Positions 8,822 to 16,022 of a DNA stretch of 64,000 bases are shown here, piece by piece (within the stretch, counting starts at the first letter, position 1; the number at the start of each line of letters is the position of its first letter). Made by a program: the position numbers and the translations under genes. The notes under the pieces were generated by a model. That model did not search any database and was not told the DNA's origin. It worked only from the letters and a program-made list of their open reading frames with translations. Origin of the DNA: an uncultured Flavobacterium sp. (GTDB lineage Bacteria; Bacteroidota; Bacteroidia; Flavobacteriales; Flavobacteriaceae); assembly GCF_951805225.1 (NCBI RefSeq), contig NZ_OX638201.1, forward strand, positions 2,232,001-2,296,000. The letters run 5' to 3'.

Positions 8822-9712
8822 TTATTTTTTTACGTTATACTCCCAAACTGCTTTTGTAATATCTGCAATTATTCTTTCAGTGTCTTCAAATTCTTCGGTG
8901 ATATTTTTCAAAAAAATAGAAAGTATGAAATGCTTTCCGTTGGGAAGTTTTACAATGCCTACATCATTCATCCCAGCCCGCAGATCTTCATCATTAGTTC
9001 CAGATATGCCAGTTCTATGAGCCAACTCAGTATTCTCGGGAAGTCCTGCCTTCATCCAGGTCCTTCCTCTGGATGTTTCTACCATTAACTGATAGAGATA
9101 TTTTGTGCTGGATTTTTTAAGAATTTCTCTCTTATAAAATTTCTCAAGCAATTTTGTTGTTGCCTCTGGTGTTGTTGTTTTATTTAAATACAGATTTTCC
9201 CAAATTGACATTTCCTGCTCATTAACTTTTATGACAAAGTCCTGAATGCCTTGTTTATTAATATTTTTTTGTACAGTCTTTGGTCCTCCTATAAATTTTA
9301 AAAGAATATCACAGCCGTTATTATCGCTATGCGAAACCGTATATCTTAGTAATTGATCTAATGTAAAATCTCTGTTGACATTTGGGAATTCATCTCGTAT
9401 TGGACTCCATGTATCTTGAAGTAAATCCTCTTTTGTGATAAAAATTTTCTGTTCCAACTTTAACATTCCACTATCCACCTGATTTAAAACCGTCAATGCA
9501 ATGTGAAATTTGAAAATACTCATCATTGGTGAATGTAAGTTTCCATTGATACTCATTGTATCTTTATCTTCAATTCCTTTCATGGAAATTCCCACAGTGG
9601 CATTTTTTGAAGCAATTATCTGCTCTATTTCCTTTCTAAGTTGTGCTGATGATTGTGAGAACATTTGAATCGAAAAAAGTGCAATGAAAAACAAAAAAAG
9701 TATTTTTTTCAT
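8822..9712 (-). CDS. Class A beta-lactamase, subclass A2 type
   Basis: The 296-aa product has a signal peptide (cut near MFSQ, residue 20). It shows the ordered active-site motifs of class A serine beta-lactamases: SIFK (Ser65, Lys68) with the nucleophile, SDN (129-131), Glu165 in VNEQEM, and RTG (233-235) where most enzymes have KTG. The spacing and the E-Q-E-M form around the general base resemble the A2 group typical of Bacteroidota (CfxA, CME, PER relatives). It would hydrolyse beta-lactams in the periplasm. The start follows the stop of the serine hydrolase gene by 9 bp, so both are probably on one mRNA. All catalytic residues are present, so it should be active; its substrate range cannot be read from sequence. 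Confidence 0.85.
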   Translation of the reverse strand: MKKILFLFFIALFSIQMFSQSSAQLRKEIEQIIASKNATVGISMKGIEDKDTMSINGNLHSPMMSIFKFHIALTVLNQVDSGMLKLEQKIFITKEDLLQDTWSPIRDEFPNVNRDFTLDQLLRYTVSHSDNNGCDILLKFIGGPKTVQKNINKQGIQDFVIKVNEQEMSIWENLYLNKTTTPEATTKLLEKFYKREILKKSSTKYLYQLMVETSRGRTWMKAGLPENTELAHRTGISGTNDEDLRAGMNDVGIVKLPNGKHFILSIFLKNITEEFEDTERIIADITKAVWEYNVKK

Positions 9713-9721
9713 ATCTAAGTT

Positions 9722-10777
9722 TTATTTTAAAAGCTGACTTTTTTTTATAATATTTCTAATTTGCTGTTCAAAATAATAGGCAATCTCAAAATTTTCGTTC
9801 GCCTGATTCTCCATAACAATAATACTTGTATCTGTTTTAGGATAATATAAATTTACCGCTGTAAATCCTTCATTTGGATGAAAGCCTGTATGTCCAAATT
9901 CTACTATCCTTTCTTTATCATTTATGCGTAATCCGTAACCATACCCAATTGGTTTATCACTAAAAAGTGCATGGGTATTGGTTATTGAATAACCAGTCAT
10001 CATTTTATAAGTAGTTGACTTTAGTAATTTACCGTTATGTAAACATTCATTCCATCTTGCCAAATCTTGGGCGGATACAATTAAATGACTTCCCCAATAA
10101 TGATCAGTTGTAAAGCTTATTTTATCAAATTGATTTATCGTTCCGTCTTTCTTTATTAAGTGTCCTTTCGTCAAAAATTGGCTGCTGGTTTCATTCGGAT
10201 AATAGCTGTTCCTCATTTTGCATGTTTTGAAAAGCGCTGTTACTAAAGTTTCAAAATTTTTCCCGCTTTGCTTTTCTAAAACCAATCCAGCCACATAATA
10301 ACCAACGTTTGAATAACTAAAGGCCGTTCCAGGTTTAAACTTTAGGGGTTTGTCTAAACTTTCGCTGTACAAACCCGAAGTGTTATTCAGTAGTTGATGA
10401 ACGGTAACCGTGTCTGCCCAGGAATATTTAAAATCCGGCAAATATTTACGAATAGGTGTTTGCAAATCAATCGTTCCTTTTTCTACTTGCTGTAAAATAA
10501 GTGTTGCTGTAAATTGTTTTGCCAGCGACATTGTAGAGAAATTATCGTCGACTTTCATCGAAGTTTTTTTATTGAAATCGTCAAACCCAAACGCTTTTGC
10601 ATATTTTAATTTTCCCTTTTGTTGAATAAAAACCACTCCATTAAAATTTCTTGGATTTTTGGTTTTCAGTAAACTGTCGATTTTTGTTGAGTAATTGTCT
10701 TTTTGCTGTGCCGATAAGTTGCAACTTGCAAAAAAAATGATGATTGCAAAAAATGCAAGCTTGAAATTTTGTTTCAT
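9722..10777 (-). CDS. Serine hydrolase, beta-lactamase class C / penicillin-binding fold
   Basis: The 351-aa product has a lipoprotein-like signal (FFASC, Cys19). Motifs of the class C/esterase-like serine hydrolases appear in order: SLAK (Ser84, Lys87), YSN (155-157) and HTG near residue 297 in FGHTGFHPNEGF. The family includes AmpC-like enzymes, D-aminopeptidases and esterases. This protein lacks anything that singles out true AmpC, so peptidase or esterase activity on cell-wall or amide substrates is as likely as beta-lactam hydrolysis. It is followed at 9 bp by the class A beta-lactamase and preceded at 65 bp by the AraC-type regulator, all on the minus strand. Confidence 0.8.
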   Translation of the reverse strand: MKQNFKLAFFAIIIFFASCNLSAQQKDNYSTKIDSLLKTKNPRNFNGVVFIQQKGKLKYAKAFGFDDFNKKTSMKVDDNFSTMSLAKQFTATLILQQVEKGTIDLQTPIRKYLPDFKYSWADTVTVHQLLNNTSGLYSESLDKPLKFKPGTAFSYSNVGYYVAGLVLEKQSGKNFETLVTALFKTCKMRNSYYPNETSSQFLTKGHLIKKDGTINQFDKISFTTDHYWGSHLIVSAQDLARWNECLHNGKLLKSTTYKMMTGYSITNTHALFSDKPIGYGYGLRINDKERIVEFGHTGFHPNEGFTAVNLYYPKTDTSIIVMENQANENFEIAYYFEQQIRNIIKKSQLLK

Positions 10778-10842
10778 TTTTTTTCCTATAAGATTACGAA
10801 AGTAGTCTTATCACGACAGCGAAAATTGTAAAAATGTAAAGT

Positions 10843-11649
10843 CTATATGTAAAGCCAAATATTTTTTTTGTCTATATCTATTTTTTTAAAGAAAGATTGA
10901 GGACTTACCTTGGTAAGGTCTTTAAAATCTTTTATCATATGAGATTGATCATAAAAGAGATTGTCATACGTAAGCTGGGTCAGTTTTTTTGTATTTTTCT
11001 TTTTTTCAATTGTCGATCTGAAACGATAGATTTTTCTATACTCAGAACAGGGTTTTCCAACTATTTTTGTGAATAGAGTATTAAGATACTGCCTTGAAAT
11101 AATATGCTTTGAAGCAATGTCTGAAATTTTCAGATCCGATTCTATATCCAGTAAAATATCCTCGATCAATTGAAGGTCTTTTTGTTCAAATTTTGAAAGC
11201 CAGTATTCTTCAAGCAACTCTATTTGGAGTGTTTGATCATTCAGTTCCAATATACCCTTCATTGCTTCATAAAAATCAGGAAAGGGATTGAAGTTGATTG
11301 CCGTTTTCTGCCCGAATAGCAGATAAGCTTTATCAATAAAATGATTGATGCCCGAAGGCTTAAAATAAATGGTGATTTCTGGTACGGGATCTTTATATAG
11401 AATTTCAATTGGTCTTGTGTAACGTGCTAGAAAATCTGCTATTATTTCGTTTGCAGGGGAATGCGAGATGATAATTTGGTTATCATCAGTCATAATCTGA
11501 CTGCCGATTGCTACAGAAAGAATAAAAAAATTATTTGGAAAAGTGAGGTAGTGAAATGGTTGATGAGAATCATCAGGAGTCATAAAATAGTAACCTTCCA
11601 TATATTTTTTTAAAATGTTATTTTTAGGCTGGTAAAAAACTATTTTCAT
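10843..11649 (-). CDS. AraC-family transcriptional regulator
   Basis: The 268-aa product has a C-terminal AraC-type double helix-turn-helix (about 170-262). The first helix-turn-helix lies in DLKISDIASKHIISRQYLNTL. The second ends in a recognisable FKDLTKVSPQSFFKK segment. The N-terminal ~150 residues resemble the effector/dimer domain found in many Bacteroidota AraC proteins (FPNNFFILSVAIG, IYFKPSGINHF). It heads the run of serine hydrolase, beta-lactamases and esterases on the same strand and is the natural candidate to control them; that link is inferred from position. A -7 box lies about 100 bp upstream. Confidence 0.85.
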   Translation of the reverse strand: MKIVFYQPKNNILKKYMEGYYFMTPDDSHQPFHYLTFPNNFFILSVAIGSQIMTDDNQIIISHSPANEIIADFLARYTRPIEILYKDPVPEITIYFKPSGINHFIDKAYLLFGQKTAINFNPFPDFYEAMKGILELNDQTLQIELLEEYWLSKFEQKDLQLIEDILLDIESDLKISDIASKHIISRQYLNTLFTKIVGKPCSEYRKIYRFRSTIEKKKNTKKLTQLTYDNLFYDQSHMIKDFKDLTKVSPQSFFKKIDIDKKNIWLYI

Positions 11650-11746
11650 TAACTTGTTATTATATTTTTGAAGTTGGTTTATTCCTTTCGGTTACATAAG
11701 ATTGGTATCAACTTCAGTGTGTGAAAAAACTTCCATTTGCATGAAA

Positions 11747-11754
11747 CAAATATA
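11747..11754 (-). promoter_or_regulatory. -7 box for the AraC/beta-lactamase operon
   Basis: On the minus strand this reads TATATTTG, a perfect match to TAnnTTTG. It would give a leader of about 90 nt before the AraC start at 11649. No clear TTG -33 element is seen. Confidence 0.5.
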
Positions 11755-11925
11755 ACAAAATGCTAATGTTAAAACAGGATTTTTCGTATTTTTTAGGAAA
11801 GTGATTGTATTTATGTTCATTTTTATTTATAGGGTATACTTTTATACTTAAAACCTCAGACTTTTATCCAAATATAGATTAAAAACATTGAACATTTTAA
11901 ACGCGTTAAGTATTGATAAAAAAAA

Positions 11926-11950
11926 CTGTCAAATTTTTGACAGCTTTTTC
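11926..11950. terminator. Small bidirectional terminator-like hairpin
   Basis: CTGTCAA and TTGACAG flank a four-base loop, with an A-run before and a T-run after. It could work on either strand. No gene ends next to it on the plus strand, so its role is unclear; it may shield the island operon from the repeat to its right. Confidence 0.5.
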
Positions 11951-11975
11951 TATTTATTTTACTTATAAAAACCTA

Positions 11976-12132
11976 AACTAAAGCTTAATTTATCTATATT
12001 TACTTTTGTTTAGTCCCCTAAACAAACTTAAATTTGGAAGATTTGAATTTAAACAGAAAGGCCTTTACTCTTTGTAAAGGACTTTTTTAATTTTTTTGAT
12101 TATTACATTTCATAAAGAAATCCTTTAACAAT
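11976..12132 (+). repeat. ~160-bp dispersed repeat, copy 2, abutting the IS6-type element
   Basis: Same sequence as 316-476 with a few changes. The last shared bases, AACAAT, are directly followed by the left terminal repeat of the IS6-type element. So the IS either inserted at the edge of this repeat or took part in duplicating it. Confidence 0.8.
12001..12098 (+). ncRNA. Candidate small RNA, copy 2
   Basis: TACTTTTG at 12001-12008 is a perfect -7 box. The transcript would begin near 12014, pass the same internal inverted repeat as copy 1 and end at the hairpin 12058-12084 with its T-run. One stem position has changed relative to copy 1 (T to G, breaking a pair), so this copy may be less tightly terminated. 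No protein-coding potential is seen. Confidence 0.4.
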
Positions 12133-12912
12133 GGTTCTGTCGCATCTGTCAGAATCAAATATAACACTTTAAGTATTTTTAAAGTTAGTCCGCCAATTTA
12201 CAGAATGATTTAAACATAGTTAACCCTGGTCTAACCACCTGATTCTTTCTTAGCATATGTACAACTTCAATTCCGCTCAATGTTCGTCTGGCCGATTCAA
12301 AACTTTTAAAACCTAACCCATTTTGTATCCTCCATTTTATAAATCGATGGTCCTGTTAGACAATATTGTTGAGATATTTACACTGCCGGATTTTAATCTT
12401 TGAGAATGAACGTTTGTTCTAGACTTTGATTGCTGCAGTAATAGAACCGCTTTTATCAATGTTTATTACTCTTGGCCGGCAATTATTATTAATTGCTTTA
12501 ATTAGAAAAGACTGAGCGCTCATTCTTTGTCTTTTTCTGGTCAAAAGAAAGTCAACCGTATTACCTAATTTATCTACCGCTCGATATATATAACACCATA
12601 TACCTTTTACTTTGATATAGGTCTCATCCAATCTCCAGCTCGTCCCCGCTCTGCCTTTTCTCTTCTTCATTTCTAACTCGATGAAAGATGTAAACTTATA
12701 AACCCAGCGCTGAATGGTAGCATGATCAACATGAACTCCTCACATGTTCATGATCTCTTAAACATCCCGGTAACTTAGGGTAAATCTTAATTTAAAATAC
12801 ACTGCCCGAAGAATAATAGATTTTGGATAGCTCCACTCTGACCTTTGGTATTCATTTTTTTTTAGTTTTAAAATTCCAAAGATAAAAGCTATTCCCAAAT
12901 GCGACAGAATCC
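12132..12912 (-). mobile_element. IS6-family insertion sequence, inactivated
   Basis: The ends are GGTTCTGTCGCATCTG on the left and, read inward from the right, GGATTCTGTCGCATTTG. They form an imperfect terminal inverted repeat. Total length of about 780 bp is normal for the IS6 family. The 8 bp flanking each end (TTAACAAT and TTTTAAGA) do not match, so there is no target duplication. That fits IS6 biology, where replicative events and recombination often remove it. The single transposase gene inside is broken. Confidence 0.85.
12185..12855 (-). pseudogene. IS6-family transposase with four nonsense mutations and a frameshift
   Basis: From the ATG at 12855 six codons (MNTKGQ) lead to a one-base deletion, after which the frame reads WSYPKSIILRAVYF and so on. 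In that frame the whole DDE transposase can be followed: the HTH part DHATIQRWVYKF, the first catalytic Asp in WRLDETYIKVKG, the second Asp in NIDKSG, and the catalytic Glu region ending with FIKWRIQNGLGFKSF. It ends with the proper stop at 12185. Four stops interrupt it: TAA 12758-12760, TGA 12740-12742, TAG 12419-12421 and TAA 12356-12358, the last replacing the expected catalytic Glu codon before QDHRF. Spread of lesions indicates an old, dead copy. Confidence 0.9.
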
Positions 12913-13011
12913 TTTTAAGAAATATAGGTCTATTTGAATAGAACAGACCAAAAAACGGGCTATTCTAATACATAATTAGGAATTAATACTCAATCAGTTC
13001 TTATCTATATT

Positions 13012-13055
13012 TGAAAAAGGGGTTCAACTTTATTTAAAAAGTTAAACCCCGTTAT
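13012..13055 (-). terminator. Terminator after the adhesin/SprF/OmpA operon
   Basis: On the minus strand GGGGTTTAACTTT pairs with AAAGTTGAACCCC across a short AT loop, with one mismatch, and is followed by TTTTTC. It lies about 60 bp after the OmpA-family stop codon, where the operon should end. Confidence 0.75.
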
Positions 13056-13113
13056 TTTTAAAACTTACACACTTTTTATGACTGTGTTTTTATCGATAAT
13101 GATTTGTAAGTTC

Positions 13114-15054
13114 TTATTGCATTGAAACGATTACAAATTCACTTCTTCTGTTTAACTGATGTTCACCTTCTGTACAAGCTACATTATCTGAACATTTATT
13201 TATTAACTTACTTTCGCCATATCCTTTCCCTGATATTCTGGTTGGGGCAATTCCTCGTTTTACAAACCATTCGATTGTTGCGTTTGCTCTTTTATTAGAC
13301 AATCCCATATTATATTCCAGAGTCTGTCTACTGTCTGTATGAGAACGAACATCGATTTTCATTTTAGGATATTGTTTCATTACAGCAAGTACTTTCTCTA
13401 ATTCAAAAGCAGCTTCCTGACGAATAAATGATTTATCCAGATCAAAATAAATTATCGGAATATCTAAGGTTTTAGCCAAATCTGTCCCCACTTCTATTTG
13501 CTTGATTTGTTTATTTAATTTAATATCTAATTCAGGTTTATCATTTGTTGGCTGAATTGTAACCGAACTTTCATTAGTTTCATAATCTTGTTTTGAAACT
13601 CTTACATAATAGGTTTGATTGCATTTTACATCAAAATTGTAACTTCCGTTTTTATCCGAAATTATTGTTGCAATTTCCTTAAACTTATCGTCAAGCAAAA
13701 TTACTTTTGCATCGGCTAAAGCTTCGTTCGTTTGAGAATCTGAAACAATTCCAAATAATTTTTTTTCACAATCCAGTCTTTTTGTTTCTGTGAATTTATA
13801 GATATCATCATTTCCAATTCCGCCTTCTTTGTTGGATGAGAAGTAACCTTTACGTGTATTGCTGTCAATTATAAAAGCAAAATCATCCGTCTTGGTATTT
13901 ACGGGTTCTCCAATATTTTGTACCAGATCAAAAGTAGCATCTTCCTTGATTTTTGCCACAAATACATCAAGTCCGCCTAATCCAGGACGTCCGTCGCTTG
14001 AAAAATAAAGTTCATTATCTCCGGATATAAACGGGAATGTTTCTCTTCCTTCGGTATTAATTGCTGTTCCTAAATTTTCCGGTTTCCCGAATGTTCCATC
14101 TTCATTAATAACAACACTAAACAAATCCGATTGTCCTAAAGTTCCCGGCATATCTGATGCAAAATACAGCTTTTTTTCGTCCAGACTTAAAGCCGGATGT
14201 GCAATACTGTATTGATCACTATTAAAAGGCAACTCAATAATATTTGTCCATTTATCATTTACAAATTCGGCTTTGTACAACTTTAATAATGTAATTCTTT
14301 TATTGTCTTTTCCTTTTTTACCTCCTAAAAAATTGTTTCGGGTAAAATACATTGTCTTTCCATCTTTGGTGAAAACCGGAGAAGATTCATTGAATTTTGA
14401 ATTGATTTTTTTCTCAAACCGAATTGGATTATCTAAAGTTCCATCCGCTTTTAATTCCGCAGCATATAAATTCGTAAACGATTTATTTGTCCATTTAAAT
14501 GTTTTTTTAATAACACTTCCAGTATCACGAGCAGAAGCAAATACTAATTTATTATTATAAATTGTACTTCCGTAATCTGATTGTTTCGAATTAATTCCGG
14601 CATTTGCAATATCAAATCTTCCTGAATTCGCTTTAATCTGCTCCAGATAATTTTTATTGTTTTCGAATAAAACGCCTCTTGTATCAGTTTTAACTTTCGC
14701 ATTAAAAATTTCAAGCATTTTATCTGCTTTGGCATAATCACCCACAGATTTCAACGTCTGAGCATATCTGTAATAATATTCAGGTTCTTGTTGCTCGTTA
14801 AAAGCAAAAAGGGCGTCATACCACTTTGCAGCTTTCGGTAATTCGGCATTAAAATAATAGGAGTTTCCTAATCTCTGAAACATTTTTTCATCCTTATATC
14901 CGATTTCTGCTACTTTTTCATAAATAGCGATAGCGTCTACAAAAGCATATTGATTGTACTCCTTCTCTGCTTTATTTAAAACTGTTTTTTGAGCCGTTCC
15001 GTTAAAACAAACAGACGACAAAACAGCAGCATAAATTATATTTTTAACTTTCAT
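13114..15054 (-). CDS. OmpA-family outer-membrane protein with TPR, PD40 and carboxypeptidase-like domains
   Basis: The 646-aa product has a signal peptide (cut near FNGTAQ, residue 22). TPR-like helices lie at about 25-140. A beta-propeller of PD40/WD40-like repeats at about 150-415 shows repeated blocks such as LYFASDMPG and LYFSSDGRPG. A CarboxypepD-regulatory-like domain covers about 425-510. The OmpA peptidoglycan-binding domain (about 530-646) has YFDLDKSFIR, the HTDSR motif, NKRANATIEW and GYGESKL. This architecture regularly accompanies PorP/SprF proteins and T9SS type B cargo in Bacteroidota and is thought to tie the secretion or surface assembly to the cell wall. It starts 2 bp after the SprF-like stop, so the two are co-translated neighbours. 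Confidence 0.9.
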   Translation of the reverse strand: MKVKNIIYAAVLSSVCFNGTAQKTVLNKAEKEYNQYAFVDAIAIYEKVAEIGYKDEKMFQRLGNSYYFNAELPKAAKWYDALFAFNEQQEPEYYYRYAQTLKSVGDYAKADKMLEIFNAKVKTDTRGVLFENNKNYLEQIKANSGRFDIANAGINSKQSDYGSTIYNNKLVFASARDTGSVIKKTFKWTNKSFTNLYAAELKADGTLDNPIRFEKKINSKFNESSPVFTKDGKTMYFTRNNFLGGKKGKDNKRITLLKLYKAEFVNDKWTNIIELPFNSDQYSIAHPALSLDEKKLYFASDMPGTLGQSDLFSVVINEDGTFGKPENLGTAINTEGRETFPFISGDNELYFSSDGRPGLGGLDVFVAKIKEDATFDLVQNIGEPVNTKTDDFAFIIDSNTRKGYFSSNKEGGIGNDDIYKFTETKRLDCEKKLFGIVSDSQTNEALADAKVILLDDKFKEIATIISDKNGSYNFDVKCNQTYYVRVSKQDYETNESSVTIQPTNDKPELDIKLNKQIKQIEVGTDLAKTLDIPIIYFDLDKSFIRQEAAFELEKVLAVMKQYPKMKIDVRSHTDSRQTLEYNMGLSNKRANATIEWFVKRGIAPTRISGKGYGESKLINKCSDNVACTEGEHQLNRRSEFVIVSMQ

Positions 15055-15056
15055 AA

Positions 15057-15974
15057 TTAGAAAAATCTTGGTGAAGTTATACGTCCATATTTATTTAAGA
15101 ATTCAAAACGGAGGAATATCTCGTGCGATCCTGAATTATAATTCACTAATTTGGTGGTTTCACGATCGTAAGCATAACCCAAATACAAACCATCTGTGAT
15201 TTGAAAACCAGCCAGTGCACTTACCGAAGCACTCCATCTGTAAGCCACTCCAATTACAAATTTATCGTTGAACATAAAGTTAGCCGATGCATCTACTTGC
15301 AATGGTGAACCTTCGACCATTTTTGTCATTATAGCCGGTTTAATTTTTACGGTTTCATAACGATCTAATTCAAATACATAACCTGCGATAAAATAATAGT
15401 TGATTTTGTCTTTGTAAATCGCAACATCATTATCATCATAACGATTGGTCTGAATGAAATTAGGAACCGATAAACCTACATAAGCTTTATCTGTATGCCA
15501 GTAAACTCCGGCTCCAATATTAGGCGTGAATTTATTTTTGAAATCCTGAAATTGCGGATCTCCCTGATCTTCCGGTGTTAATTTAGTTGGATCTAATTTG
15601 AATAAATTTGCTGATCCTTTTATACCAAAAGATAATTTGGCTGTAGCCGATGTTGGTATAGAATACGAAAAATCTGCCGATAAGTTATTCTCATTCGTTG
15701 GACCTATTTTATCATTGATTAATGAAACTCCTAACCCAACGTTATAACCAACTGGTGTATTTACAGAAAAACTACTTGTTTCCGGCGCGCCATCTAACCC
15801 AACCCATTGGGTACGATATAAACCAAAAATACTCAGTACTCCACGTGATCCTGCATAAGCAGGATTCACATTAATGGTATTGTACATGTATTGTGTAAAT
15901 TGTGCATCCTGCTGTGCAAAGCTCGCAGTTGAACAAAACAGTAAAACTAAAATTAACTTTTTCATTTTTTTCAT
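15057..15974 (-). CDS. PorP/SprF-family T9SS membrane protein
   Basis: The 305-aa product has a signal peptide (cut near SFAQ, residue 21) followed by the family hallmark QDAQFTQYMYN and NPAYAGSRG, then alternating beta-strand segments of an outer-membrane barrel. It ends with an aromatic residue (RFF), as barrels often do. In gliding Flavobacterium, SprF-type proteins are needed for secretion or surface attachment of a partner adhesin with a type B sorting domain, encoded next door. Here the partner would be the giant protein encoded 48 bp upstream on the same strand. Family call is firm; the one-to-one partnership is inferred from synteny. It is a paralogue-type gene, so I do not give it the name sprF. 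Confidence 0.92.
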   Translation of the reverse strand: MKKMKKLILVLLFCSTASFAQQDAQFTQYMYNTINVNPAYAGSRGVLSIFGLYRTQWVGLDGAPETSSFSVNTPVGYNVGLGVSLINDKIGPTNENNLSADFSYSIPTSATAKLSFGIKGSANLFKLDPTKLTPEDQGDPQFQDFKNKFTPNIGAGVYWHTDKAYVGLSVPNFIQTNRYDDNDVAIYKDKINYYFIAGYVFELDRYETVKIKPAIMTKMVEGSPLQVDASANFMFNDKFVIGVAYRWSASVSALAGFQITDGLYLGYAYDRETTKLVNYNSGSHEIFLRFEFLNKYGRITSPRFF

Positions 15975-16022
15975 TTTTAATTACAGCTCAACTTCAACAA
16001 GCCAATTAATTAGCATAGAATA

